The notes under the pieces are model-generated. The model had not been told where the DNA came from. It saw nothing but the letters and a program-made list of their open reading frames with translations, and made no database searches. Positions 8,249 to 17,033 of a stretch of DNA of 47,695 nt are shown in pieces. Origin of the DNA: Acidobacteria bacterium 28-9 (GTDB taxonomy: Bacteria > Acidobacteriota > Blastocatellia > Pyrinomonadales > Pyrinomonadaceae); the NCBI GenBank assembly GCA_002050355.1, contig MWYY01000032.1:1-47695 (forward strand), written 5' to 3'. The number at the start of each line of letters is the position of its first letter. Positions within the stretch are counted from its first letter, which is position 1. Both the position numbers and the translations under genes were made by a program.

Positions 8249-9064
8249 CTATCTTTTCCTCTGTTTCGGGTCGAGATATTCGCGCAGACCGTCACCGATA
8301 AAATTAAAAGAAAGAACAGTTAAAGCAATGGCGATGGCTGGAAAGAATAAAACGTGCGGCGCGTTGTATAGAATATCTATTCCGCGTCCTTCTTCAAGCA
8401 TCGTTCCCCACGAAGGCGCAGGCGGCGGAATGCCTAAACCCAAAAACGAAAGCGACGCTTCAGACAAAACCGCGCCAGCCATTCCCAAAGACGCCTGAAC
8501 AATCAAAGGCTGAATCGCATTCGGCATAATATGCGTGAACAAAATTCTAAAATCGCTTGCCCCTAAAGCGCGCGCAGCCTGCACGAAATCATACTCGCGG
8601 ATTTTCAAAACCTGTCCGCGCATCACGCGCGCGTAACCGACCCAGCCAATAATGCACAAAGCCAAAATAAGTTTGCCTAAGCCGGCGCCGAGAAAAGCGA
8701 CGAGCGCAATTGCCAGTAACAAGCCGGGAAAAGCGAGAAAAACGTTAAAAACGTAACCGGACAAAAATTTATCCGTCCAGCTGCCGTAGAATCCGGCAAT
8801 CGCGCCGATAAAAACTCCTAAAATCGAAGAAACAACGACGACGACAATGCCGACCTCTAGTGAAATTCTAGCCCCATAAACGACGCGCGAAAAAACATCA
8901 CGTCCGATAGCGTCCGTGCCGAACCAATGCTCGGCTGAAGGCGCTGCGTAACGCATCGCCGTATTTATCGCCGTTACATCGTGCGTGGCAATAAGCGGCG
9001 CAAATATCGCCGTTAAAATAAAAACGGCGGCGACGACGATTCCGATATAAGCGAGTCTGTTCAT
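8249..9064 (-). CDS. Peptide/nickel-type ABC transporter permease, DppC-like
   Basis: 271 residues, about six membrane segments. The N-terminal segment and the loop AEHWFGTDAIGRDVFSRVVYG are typical of the DppC/OppC family, which follows that first helix with a periplasmic loop. The inner-membrane EAA-type loop that docks the ATPase is visible as RALGASDFRILFTHIMPN, followed by SFLGLGIPPPAPSWG, a family hallmark. It forms a heterodimeric pore with the DppB-like protein encoded 34 bp upstream, for uptake of di/oligopeptides or related solutes. No substrate-binding protein or DppD/DppF ATPases are encoded nearby, so the rest of the importer must lie elsewhere. Confidence 0.92.
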   Translation of the reverse strand: MNRLAYIGIVVAAVFILTAIFAPLIATHDVTAINTAMRYAAPSAEHWFGTDAIGRDVFSRVVYGARISLEVGIVVVVVSSILGVFIGAIAGFYGSWTDKFLSGYVFNVFLAFPGLLLAIALVAFLGAGLGKLILALCIIGWVGYARVMRGQVLKIREYDFVQAARALGASDFRILFTHIMPNAIQPLIVQASLGMAGAVLSEASLSFLGLGIPPPAPSWGTMLEEGRGIDILYNAPHVLFFPAIAIALTVLSFNFIGDGLREYLDPKQRKR

Positions 9065-9098
9065 TTAACAAATGCGCCAATGATAAATGATAAATGAT

Positions 9099-10079
9099 TC
9101 ACGAAAGGCGTATTCTTGGGTCTAAGCGGCGATAAACTAAATCAGTTAGAGAATTTGCTAAAATATAAGTAACGGCAATCACCAGAACGCAGCCTTGTAC
9201 AAGGCGATAATCGCGCTTGCCGATACCCTCATCTAGAAGCAGCAAGCCCAAACCCTGCCAGTTAAAAATCTTTTCAGTGATAATCGCGCCAGCCAGCAGA
9301 ACACCCAATTGCAAACCCAAAATTGTAACGACGGGAATCAAGCCGTTCTTCAAAACGTGCTTGTAGATGACCGTTTTTTCGCTCAAACCTTTGGCTCGCG
9401 CCGTGCGGACGTAATCTTCGCCTAGTTCTTCAATCACGCTCGAGCGAACCATTCTTGTAATGATTGCTGAAAGCGCTGCGCCCAAAGTTACTGCGGGCAA
9501 AATAATATCTTCTGGATTTGCGCTGCCGGTCGGCGCAAACCATTCGAGTTTGACGGCGAAAAGATAAACCAGAAACGGACCGATAACAAATGTCGGAAGA
9601 CTAATTCCAAGCAATGCAATGAACGATGAAAAATTATCAATCAAAGAATTTTTGTTTGTTCCGGCAAGAACGCCGAGCGGAACGGCAATGCCGACGGCAA
9701 TTATCATTGCCGCGATTGCAAGCTCGATAGTTGACGGGTAGCGCGCTAAAATCATACCCAAAACCGGACGATTCGTGCGAAAAGAGTTTCCCAGATCGCC
9801 CGTCAAAACACCTTTCCAATAATCGAGATAACGATTGTCCGCGCCGTTCCACACAAAACCTTTTTCCGAATTGTATGAAAAGAAAAACGGCGGTTTGTCG
9901 AGTCCGTGCGTTTTATTAAAACCCTGGATTTGTTCAGGTGTCGCCTGCTCGCCTAAAATCGCCGTCGCCGGGTCGCCCGGAACTAATTCAATCAGAAGCG
10001 TTACAAGCGAAACGACCGTCCACACGACTAATAAAAGAAGCGCGGTTTGACGTAAAAAGTTTAAAACTTTGTATTTCAT
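9099..10079 (-). CDS. Peptide/nickel-type ABC transporter permease, DppB-like
   Basis: 326 residues. DppB/OppB family: N-terminal helix, then LVPGDPATAILGEQATPEQI, a periplasmic loop containing YWKGVLTGDLGNSFRTNRPV, and five more helices. The ATPase-docking loop reads VRTARAKGLSEKTVIYKHVL, and the C-terminus ends VYRRLDPRIRL as usual for the family. Partner of the DppC-like permease downstream. Its upstream neighbour in the same direction is menG, 52 bp away, so the permease pair appears to be co-transcribed with unrelated genes. Confidence 0.92.
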   Translation of the reverse strand: MKYKVLNFLRQTALLLLVVWTVVSLVTLLIELVPGDPATAILGEQATPEQIQGFNKTHGLDKPPFFFSYNSEKGFVWNGADNRYLDYWKGVLTGDLGNSFRTNRPVLGMILARYPSTIELAIAAMIIAVGIAVPLGVLAGTNKNSLIDNFSSFIALLGISLPTFVIGPFLVYLFAVKLEWFAPTGSANPEDIILPAVTLGAALSAIITRMVRSSVIEELGEDYVRTARAKGLSEKTVIYKHVLKNGLIPVVTILGLQLGVLLAGAIITEKIFNWQGLGLLLLDEGIGKRDYRLVQGCVLVIAVTYILANSLTDLVYRRLDPRIRLS

Positions 10080-10131
10080 CCGAGTTGCAGTAGATTTTAT
10101 TCGGAGTTTCGGTATCTGACAAATGAAAAAA

Positions 10132-10857
10132 TTAGTTTCTCGTTCCCGTGTGAATTGCCGCGATGCCGCCGGTCAGGTTTTTGTATTCTACATTGGAAAA
10201 ACCGACGTTCGTCATCATTTCCGCTAAATTTTTTTGGTCGGGAAATTTGGAAACCGAATCGGGCAAGTATTCGTATGCGCCGCGCGAACCCGAAACTGCG
10301 CCGCCGATGCGCGGTAAAACGTGCGAAAAATAAAATTGAAAAAGCTGCCGAAAGCCCGGCACAATCGGAGTCGAAAACTCAAGAATCACTAACTTTCCAT
10401 CGGTTTTCAATATGCGGTGAAGTTCGACTAAGCCGTGTTGCCAGTTGGAAAAATTTCGCAAGCCGAAAGCGATTGTAACGGCGTCGAAACTCGCGTCGGC
10501 AAAAGACAAATTCATTCCGTCCGCTTCGACGTACGGAATGCTTGTAGCATTCTTTTTATTTTTATCCGAAGCAATTTCGAGCATTGGACGACAGAAATCC
10601 GTGCCGAAAACTTTAGCATTTCCCGATTTTTGCAGTTCCAGAGACAAATCGCCCGTGCCGCACGCGACATCTAAAACCAGAGCGTTTTCATTTACTAAAA
10701 CGTCCTTTAGTTTTTGCGAAACAAGCCTGCGCCAGCGTTTATCAACGTTGACGGACAGAAAATGATTTAAGAAATCGTATTTAGCGGCAATTCCAGAAAA
10801 CATCTCACACACGGCTCGCGCGTGTTTTAGTTCGTCGGCAGTTCTTTCGTTTGGCAT
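10132..10857 (-). CDS. menG: Demethylmenaquinone methyltransferase
   Basis: 241 residues from the ATG at 10857 (MPNERTADELK). A longer in-frame extension is open upstream but would overlap the preceding gene and has no homology, so I reject it. The enzyme is the SAM-dependent C-methyltransferase that finishes menaquinone synthesis. Visible features: MFSGIAAKYDFLNHFLS at the N-terminus, motif I VLDVACGTGDLS, TIAFGLRNF, and the UbiE/MenG signature EYLPDSVSKFPDQ near the C-terminus. It begins 5 bp after the M16-like gene, so the two are coupled. It could equally be called UbiE, but nothing here suggests ubiquinone, and Acidobacteriota use menaquinones. Confidence 0.93.
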   Translation of the reverse strand: MPNERTADELKHARAVCEMFSGIAAKYDFLNHFLSVNVDKRWRRLVSQKLKDVLVNENALVLDVACGTGDLSLELQKSGNAKVFGTDFCRPMLEIASDKNKKNATSIPYVEADGMNLSFADASFDAVTIAFGLRNFSNWQHGLVELHRILKTDGKLVILEFSTPIVPGFRQLFQFYFSHVLPRIGGAVSGSRGAYEYLPDSVSKFPDQKNLAEMMTNVGFSNVEYKNLTGGIAAIHTGTRN

Positions 10858-10862
10858 TCGTT

Positions 10863-12182
10863 TCAATTGCTTTTGGCTGATTCTGATTTTTTTACAATTA
10901 CTTTGACCGACGGCTGTTTCTGCATATTTTCGGCAACTCGCTGAACGTCGGCAAAAATAACACTGTTTAATTTTGCCATTTCGTCTTTGACTGAAACGAG
11001 TTTGAAAGTAGTAATGTCGAGCCACATTTCGGCTAAGTTCAAAATGGATTGTGTTTTCTGCTGATATTCCGCGCTTACCTGAGATTTGGCAGTGTCAAAA
11101 TCGTTTTGCATTATTGTCGGGTAAATAGGTTTGCCGTTCTTTTCGAGCATTAGTGAACATGGATTTTTGCTCGTCGGCGGCAGTGATTCAGTTTTGTCGG
11201 AATACGAGTTATCTACACTGACAATGTAAATGCCGCGCAAAAGGTTTGATTCAAATTTTGATTTGCCGCCTTTGGATTCATCGTTATAGCAAAATTGATT
11301 TTGCCAAATTCTTGTCAGTATCTGAGTTGTATAAAAATCTCTATCGCTTCGCGCGCTGACCATTGTTGCAACGCGTGTAGAGTATTTTTCGGCATTTGGC
11401 ATTTCTATTAAAAATTCTTTCGTGTCGGGCGCGTCCGGCTGTCGAAAGGTCGCCGGAACTTGTTTGTCGGCTTGTATCCACGCGCCGAAATAGCGGCGCG
11501 CGGCGCGGTAAACCAAATCCGGTTTGACGCTGCCGACGACGGCGAGCGTGGCATTGTCGGCGGCTAGAAATCTTTGTCTTGCGAAAAGTAAATCGGCGAA
11601 GTCTATTTTTGCCAGCGATACACTTGTTCCCATTTGCGGTCTGCCGTAGGGAAAATCACCGAAGAGACGTTTTGCTGCCGCCTGGTCGGCGATATAAGAC
11701 GGATTTTTTTCGAGTTCTTTAATTTTGTCCAGCCGCGCGGCACCAATTTTGGCGGTTATGTCTTTGTCAATCTGCGGATTTATGACGGCGTTGGCGAGAG
11801 TTTCCATCAGCGTCAAAAACTCTTCGGGCGTTGCCGCGGCATTTATCTGAATGTAATCGTAATTGCTAGTTACGTCGAGGCTTCCGCCCAGCTCTTCGGT
11901 GAAAAATTCTTTTGCCGCCTCACTCGGAAACAAAACGTCGGCAAGCATCGCCATAGTGCCTTCTTTGTTTTGCGGATCAAACGCTGAGCCGCTGTGAATG
12001 CGAAGTCTGACGGAAACTTTCGCCGCGTTCGGGTCGTTCCAAACGAGCAGATTCATTCCGTTGAGAAGTTTTTCCTGCCGCGGCGCTGCAAGTTTCGGCT
12101 GCTGCGAATAGGACAAAACAACATTCAGGAACAAAAAAAGAACCAATATCGTAAATTTTTTGAGACGGCTTTTGATATTCAT
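10863..12182 (-). CDS. Exported M16 peptidase-like protein without the zinc motif
   Basis: 439 residues from the ATG at 12182, which begins a clean signal peptide (MNIKSRLKKF, hydrophobic core, SYSQQ). An upstream in-frame ATG exists but would spoil the signal peptide. Overall layout is a two-domain insulinase-family (M16) subunit: EKLLNGMNLLVW, the SGSAFDP strand, then ADNATLAVVGSVKPD. The catalytic HxxEH that should sit in the helix after the SGSAFDP strand is replaced by GTMAMLADVLF (about residues 75-85), so the protein cannot bind catalytic zinc. M16 enzymes are often pairs of one active and one inactive subunit; this would be the inactive one. No active partner is adjacent. Directly followed by menG. 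Confidence 0.85.
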   Translation of the reverse strand: MNIKSRLKKFTILVLFLFLNVVLSYSQQPKLAAPRQEKLLNGMNLLVWNDPNAAKVSVRLRIHSGSAFDPQNKEGTMAMLADVLFPSEAAKEFFTEELGGSLDVTSNYDYIQINAAATPEEFLTLMETLANAVINPQIDKDITAKIGAARLDKIKELEKNPSYIADQAAAKRLFGDFPYGRPQMGTSVSLAKIDFADLLFARQRFLAADNATLAVVGSVKPDLVYRAARRYFGAWIQADKQVPATFRQPDAPDTKEFLIEMPNAEKYSTRVATMVSARSDRDFYTTQILTRIWQNQFCYNDESKGGKSKFESNLLRGIYIVSVDNSYSDKTESLPPTSKNPCSLMLEKNGKPIYPTIMQNDFDTAKSQVSAEYQQKTQSILNLAEMWLDITTFKLVSVKDEMAKLNSVIFADVQRVAENMQKQPSVKVIVKKSESAKSN

Positions 12183-12489
12183 TATATTTGATTGAAAATG
12201 TGAAAACGAAAAATCGTTTATCATTAGTTGCAAGTTAATATACAATCGGTTGTCAGGCGGAAAATAAAACGCAAACGGCGACTGGAATCAGCGGCTTGCG
12301 AAAGAAAATTTTAGATGGCATTGGGCATCGCGTCAAACGATAAAGGCATCTATTAAAATTGTTACAATTTAAGTAGAAATATGAAGAAAATTTCCCGAAA
12401 AACTTAACATTTGAAGAAAATCGGTTATAATTAAAAACATCATTTGCGGCTTGATATAAACAAGCAAAAAGTTTGAGAGGTCTAAAAAG

Positions 12490-13848
12490 ATGGGAAAAAT
12501 AGTAAAACACTGCACGGCGTGTGATGGAAATTTTGGCGAAAAATTTTCTTTTTGCCCGAATTGCGGTCAAAGTATGCAGGCATTTGAATTGAATCCGGTA
12601 ACTGAAGAAGCGACGAATGTTGCCGAAAAAGCAAATGTCGGCAACGCAGCCTCCGGCGGCAGCGGTTTTGAAGCTGAAGCAGTAAACCCGGCTCCGGTAG
12701 TTTATGACACGAAATCCGTTTTCGATAAATCCGAAATTACTTTTAGTGAAGTGAAAACAAGCGCTTCTGATGCTGTGCAGCTGGAAACTACCGTTGAGGA
12801 AACAAAAACTTTTGCGGCGGCGAGCGGCAACGGAAACGGTTATAAATCTCAAACATCGAGCGACGGATACCGAACGGTCGAAAGCCAGTCGGATGTAAAA
12901 AGCGACGACGGTTTTCACGTTACCGTTATTGAAGACAAAAACGGCAAACAGCGCAATTTACTACTTCTTGGCTCCCTGCTTTTGGTGATGACGGTGGCGG
13001 CAGGCGGTATGCTCTACTCGCTTTTTAATTATAATACGTCGGTCGCGGCAATTGGTGATGAGACCGGTCTTTCCGTTCCGATAACTGATGAAGTTCCGAT
13101 GGAAGTCGAAGAAACTCCGAAGCCGAAAGATAATAAGGATGCCGGCGGCGGCGGCGGCGGCGGACGCGATGAACCAACGCCGACTTCGCTAGGCAAACTA
13201 GCCAACCAAACGGAAAAACCGATTATCGCGCCGGATAAATCAATCGTGCAGAAAGACAATTTTGAATTGAAGCAGCCGATTGCTTCGACGCAGGGAAACA
13301 AAACATTTCCTCCGTCTCCGCTTCCGTACGGTGACCCGAATTCGAGAAGCACCTTGTCCTCAAACGGAATGGGAAGCGGCGGCGGACAAGGTTCGGGCAT
13401 CGGAAACGGACAGGGAAGCGGACGCGGAACTGGCGCAGGTTCGGGCATTGGTTCAGGATTCGGAAGTGGACGCGGTAGTGGTGAGGGTGGTGGAACAGGC
13501 AGTGGAAGAGAAGGAGCAGGAAGCGTATCTGCCCTGCCGCCGCCGCCGCCGGTCAAAAAAGCTGACCCGCCGCCTGCTGTAACCGAACCGTTCAAAATTA
13601 TTTCTAAACCGCGTCCGGGTTATACTGATGCGGCGCGTCAAAATCAAGTAACGGGCGTTGTTCGCCTGCGCGTTCAATTCCTGGCGTCGGGACAGGTCGG
13701 CAGCGTTTCACCGGTTTCCGGTCTGCCTAACGGTTTGACCGAACAGGCAATTGCCGCCGCCAAGTCAATCAAATTTGAACCGATGAAGAAAAACGGTGTT
13801 GCAGTAGGAACGACGAAAGTTATTGAGTATTCATTTACGATTTATTAA
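12490..13848 (+). CDS. Zinc-ribbon, single-TM, Gly-rich, TonB C-terminal domain protein
   Basis: 452 residues. Domains in order: an N-terminal zinc ribbon with C8-x2-C11 and C22-x2-C25 (CTAC...CPNC); an acidic low-complexity linker; one transmembrane helix at about 156-178; a Pro/Gly-rich periplasmic region with a polyglycine tract and long Gly-Ser-Gly-rich repeats; and a TonB C-terminal domain from about residue 362 (SKPRPGYTDAARQNQVTG, then VRLRVQF, AIAAAKSIKFEP and a final VIEYSFTIY). TonB domains pass proton-motive-force energy to outer-membrane receptors. The cytoplasmic side normally contacts ExbB/ExbD through the TM helix; a zinc ribbon there is unusual. Well-supported start (GAGAGG upstream). 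Monocistronic with a TATAAT at 12426-12431 and a terminator. Confidence 0.88.
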   Translation: MGKIVKHCTACDGNFGEKFSFCPNCGQSMQAFELNPVTEEATNVAEKANVGNAASGGSGFEAEAVNPAPVVYDTKSVFDKSEITFSEVKTSASDAVQLETTVEETKTFAAASGNGNGYKSQTSSDGYRTVESQSDVKSDDGFHVTVIEDKNGKQRNLLLLGSLLLVMTVAAGGMLYSLFNYNTSVAAIGDETGLSVPITDEVPMEVEETPKPKDNKDAGGGGGGGRDEPTPTSLGKLANQTEKPIIAPDKSIVQKDNFELKQPIASTQGNKTFPPSPLPYGDPNSRSTLSSNGMGSGGGQGSGIGNGQGSGRGTGAGSGIGSGFGSGRGSGEGGGTGSGREGAGSVSALPPPPPVKKADPPPAVTEPFKIISKPRPGYTDAARQNQVTGVVRLRVQFLASGQVGSVSPVSGLPNGLTEQAIAAAKSIKFEPMKKNGVAVGTTKVIEYSFTIY

Positions 13849-13870
13849 AACAAACTTGCAGGAACACTTT

Positions 13871-13909
13871 AAAAAGCGTGTGTCGAATTTCTTCGACACG
13901 CGCTTTTTT
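13871..13909. terminator. Bidirectional hairpin terminator
   Basis: 16-bp stem, AAAAAGCGTGTGTCGA (13871-13886) against TCGACACGCGCTTTTT (13893-13908), with one G-T wobble. It is placed between the convergent TonB-type and MscS-type genes. Confidence 0.9.
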
Positions 13910-13932
13910 GATAAAAATTAGCAGTGAATAAA

Positions 13933-15411
13933 CTAATAGCTCAAACCGAAAAACTTTCTGATTGAATCAAATACGCTCGTTTTATCAATTACCTCTTTTG
14001 TTTCGGTTTCAGCCTGGATTTGAGTTATCAAAGCGCGGCGTTCTTCTACTAAACGGCTAAAACTACTCACAAGTTCGGGATTGGCTTCGAGAATCGGTTT
14101 CAAGCATAGGTGGCTGATTTCCAGAACTTCAGTTTCTTCTTCCGCGACAACAGTTGCCGTTCGCGGCGCGCCGGTCAAAAGTCCCATTTCACCGAAAAAC
14201 CCACCTTCGCGCAGAGTATCCAAAACTTTGGTTTTGCCATCTTCCTTTATCTGAACTCGGACTGCGCCGTGATGAATGACAAACATCGAGTTACCGTCCT
14301 GACCCTGCAACACAATCGCTTCACCGGGCGCAAAAACTCGAACGTCACTTTCGGCGGCGAGCTTTCTGGTTTCTTCGTCCGACAGCGCCGCGAATATCGA
14401 ATTATTGCTGAGGCGTTCAAAAATTTCGTTTGCGGTTTCGACAAAAATGTCTTCGTGCGGCTTGTCTTCGATATAAAGTGTGCGCGTCGGAAAATAAAAA
14501 TCAATTTCTTCGCGCTGAAACGCATACCAAATTCGCTGGCGGACGAGCGCGTCGGTTTCGTTGTATTTGGCATAATCGTCGAGCCAGTATTTTACTTCCC
14601 AATCAATTCCGCTGTCGCCGAAATTTTTTATACGTACAATCGGACGCTGTTTGTGCGAAACGTTTTCGACTTGCCGAACGACTTCGCGGACGATTTTAAT
14701 GGTGTGCGCCGGAGAATTCGCGTAGAGCGTGCCGAAATCGAGCAGCCGCGCATTGAGATTGTCGCGTGGCGCAATCTCTAAAGATTCTTTGCCCAAAACG
14801 CTGTTGCTGATGACAAGCAACTTATTCTGAAAGGTGCGAATTTTAACTCCGCGCCATGAAATATTTTCGACCACACCCGTACCTTTGTCGGCAACCGTGA
14901 TTACATCGCCGATTTGAAAAGGCTGGTCGGCTTGAATCGCAAGTCCCGAAAAAAGATTTCCCAGAGTATCCTGCAAAGCCAGACCGATGACGACGGCGAG
15001 AATAGTCGAGCCGGTGAAAATCGGCGTCAGTTTTTCGTAGGCGCTCGAATACTGCGATTGCAGAATGATAAAAAAGGCGGCGATAAAGATGATTATCGAA
15101 AAAACATTTCTAACCAGATTCGATATTTCATACTGACTCGAATGCAGAAAATTGTTGAAGACGACCGAATTTAGAAAGCGTACAACCGCAATCACCAAAC
15201 CCATCCAAAGAATAATCTTTAAAATGCTGACCAGATTGTCAAACAAATTTGCCGCGGTGTAGCCTATTTGTCCTTCACCCGTGCCGAAAAAGGTTGTAAC
15301 GTGTTGTCTAAGCGTCGGTGCAGCGAAATCGATGTAAATCAAAACTAGCGTGATTGCGCCCGCAACGCCGACAAAAATCAAAAACTTTTTTCTCAGACCG
15401 GAAAAATTCAT
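13933..15411 (-). CDS. MscS-type mechanosensitive channel with C-terminal cyclic-nucleotide-binding domain
   Basis: 492 residues. N-terminal membrane helices (about residues 10-30, 60-80, 95-120) lead to the MscS pore helix and beta domain: STILAVVIGLALQDTLGN, FQIGDVITV, GVVENISWRGVKIRTFQN and VISNSVLGK. After about residue 330 comes a cNMP-binding domain: VRVFAPGEAIVLQGQDGNSM, then GGFFGEMGLLTGAPRTATVV, which holds the phosphate-binding cassette pattern (GEMGLL...PRTATV). This is the bacterial cyclic-nucleotide-gated (bCNG) layout: an MscS-like pore with a regulatory cNMP domain, usually little responsive to tension. It lies 38 bp after the NRAMP-like gene and is probably co-transcribed with it. 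Confidence 0.93.
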   Translation of the reverse strand: MNFSGLRKKFLIFVGVAGAITLVLIYIDFAAPTLRQHVTTFFGTGEGQIGYTAANLFDNLVSILKIILWMGLVIAVVRFLNSVVFNNFLHSSQYEISNLVRNVFSIIIFIAAFFIILQSQYSSAYEKLTPIFTGSTILAVVIGLALQDTLGNLFSGLAIQADQPFQIGDVITVADKGTGVVENISWRGVKIRTFQNKLLVISNSVLGKESLEIAPRDNLNARLLDFGTLYANSPAHTIKIVREVVRQVENVSHKQRPIVRIKNFGDSGIDWEVKYWLDDYAKYNETDALVRQRIWYAFQREEIDFYFPTRTLYIEDKPHEDIFVETANEIFERLSNNSIFAALSDEETRKLAAESDVRVFAPGEAIVLQGQDGNSMFVIHHGAVRVQIKEDGKTKVLDTLREGGFFGEMGLLTGAPRTATVVAEEETEVLEISHLCLKPILEANPELVSSFSRLVEERRALITQIQAETETKEVIDKTSVFDSIRKFFGLSY

Positions 15412-15449
15412 AAGCTATTGGTTTAGACGCTTTCGTAAATGCTTCGCAG

Positions 15450-16757
15450 TTAAAAAATACCAACAATCGTCTTTGCAATCAACAAAACTGACAAAAGCGA
15501 CACGACAATCGTAATTGTCCACGCCAGACATTTATACAAGAACGAGTTTTTGAAGTCGCCCATAATCTCTTCGTTGCTCGATAACGAAACAATCGCAATC
15601 AGCAAAACCGGAAGAAGAAGTCCGTTTATACACTGCGTTAAAATCAATAATTTTATTTGCGGAATGCCGGGAATGAGCGCGACAACCGCGCCGATAAAAA
15701 TCAAGGTCGAAAAAATACCGAGAAATATTGGCGCATCTTTAAATGAATGTGACAATCCTTTCTCAAAACCCAAAGCTTCGCTGACGGAATAAGCCGTAGC
15801 GAGCGGCAAAACGCCCATTGCTAACATCGAGGCGCCGAACAAACCGACGGCGAACAGGTATTTCGCGTATTGACCGACTACGGGCGCGAGCGATTGCGCG
15901 GCGTCGGCGGCGGTTTCAAGTTTGATGCCTTGCGAATGCAGAGTTACAGCCGTCGAGATGACAATGAAAGCGGCAATTAAATTGGCAAAGAAAACGCCGA
16001 TAATCGCGTCGGCGCGCGCAATCGGATAATCTTCTTTCGTCATTCCTTTTTCAACCACAGAAGACTGAACGAAAATTGGCATAAACGGCGTGATAGTCGT
16101 CCCAATGAGTGCGACAATCGTAAAAAGATAACCGGTCTCAAGGCTGAAACTCGGCGTTAGGAATTCCGTTCCGACTTGCGCCCAATCTGGCTTTGCTAAA
16201 AAAGCCGAAACAATATACGTCAAGAAAATTAAAGACATCAACAGAAAAACCTGTTCGACCCGTTTCGGAGTTCCGCGCACGACGAGCCACCAAATAACGA
16301 TTGCCGTAATCGGTATGGCGATATAACGCGATATTCCGAAAATCTCCGCTGCCTGAGCGACGCCGACAAATTCGGCAATAATAATTCCGGTGTTGGCAAT
16401 CAACAAAGCGAGCATTACGAGCGCCGTCCAGCGCACGCCAAATTGTTCACGGATTAAATCGGCAAGTCCTTGTCCGGTGACGACGCCCATCCGCACGCAC
16501 ATCTCCTGGGCGACGATAAAACAGACGGTCATCGGAATAAACACCCACAAAAGCGTGTAACCGTAATCGGCTCCGGCTGACGAATAAGTAGCGATGCCGC
16601 TGGCTTCATTACCCGAATTGGCGGCGATAATTCCCGGACCTAAAAGAGCAAAATAAGCGAATAATTTATAATCGGACAGTTTTCCGCGACGAACGCGCGC
16701 GGGCAGACGCCTAACGTTTGAACCGAGTTTTCGGAGAGAATTCGCTGAAAAATTCAT
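15450..16757 (-). CDS. NRAMP-related divalent metal transporter with altered metal site
   Basis: 435 residues, about eleven membrane segments, in the LeuT-like NRAMP/SLC11 fold. Family marks: LLGPGIIAANSGNEASG in TM1, a conserved YGYTLLW after it, and an ITPFMPIFVQSS stretch in TM6. Canonical NRAMPs carry DPGN in TM1 and an A-x-x-MPH in TM6, whose Asp, Asn and Met bind Mn2+/Fe2+. Here the aligned TM1 residues read EASG (E51-G54) and TM6 reads T-P-F, so three ligands are changed. Loss of the Met is a feature of Mg2+-transporting NRAMP relatives (NRMT), so the substrate may not be Mn/Fe. It precedes the MscS-cNMP gene by 38 bp, suggesting a shared ion-homeostasis operon. Confidence 0.85.
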   Translation of the reverse strand: MNFSANSLRKLGSNVRRLPARVRRGKLSDYKLFAYFALLGPGIIAANSGNEASGIATYSSAGADYGYTLLWVFIPMTVCFIVAQEMCVRMGVVTGQGLADLIREQFGVRWTALVMLALLIANTGIIIAEFVGVAQAAEIFGISRYIAIPITAIVIWWLVVRGTPKRVEQVFLLMSLIFLTYIVSAFLAKPDWAQVGTEFLTPSFSLETGYLFTIVALIGTTITPFMPIFVQSSVVEKGMTKEDYPIARADAIIGVFFANLIAAFIVISTAVTLHSQGIKLETAADAAQSLAPVVGQYAKYLFAVGLFGASMLAMGVLPLATAYSVSEALGFEKGLSHSFKDAPIFLGIFSTLIFIGAVVALIPGIPQIKLLILTQCINGLLLPVLLIAIVSLSSNEEIMGDFKNSFLYKCLAWTITIVVSLLSVLLIAKTIVGIF

Positions 16758-16854
16758 TGTAACTACCGTCTTCGTCCGTCATTGCTGCTCTGTAAACTTG
16801 TTAATGGTTATTTGTCAACTGCTTTTGAATGTTGGCGCAATAAACGATTACCTG

Positions 16855-16882
16855 TTGACTATTAACGAAATTTGAATATAAC
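16855..16882 (+). promoter_or_regulatory. Sigma-70-type promoter of acnA
   Basis: TTGACT (16855-16860), 16-bp spacer, TATAAC (16877-16882). It lies about 150 bp ahead of the aconitase start codon and is the best housekeeping match in this intergenic region. Confidence 0.55.
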
Positions 16883-17033
16883 GCGATTGACTAAAAGAGA
16901 AAAGTTTGTGAAGCGGAAAATCGGGAAAATCACTGATTGTTGCAATTTCAAACAGCCTCTCTTAAACTTGAAGTTTAATTCGTTCGCAATTTAACAAATC
17001 TATGAAAACCTTTTAACGTGAAACACCAATTTT

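Noticed and set aside
10858..11025. Upstream extension of menG to a 297-residue protein
   Set aside because: The extra 56 residues overlap the M16-like gene, have no MenG homology, and the ATG at 10857 matches the family start.
12253..12918. 221-codon minus-strand frame
   Set aside because: It lies opposite the zinc-ribbon/TonB gene and its leader, has Cys/Phe/Arg-rich nonsense composition and shows no family pattern.
13029..13595. 188-codon minus-strand Pro-rich frame
   Set aside because: It is the antisense of the Gly-rich region of the TonB-type protein; the Pro-rich composition follows from that.
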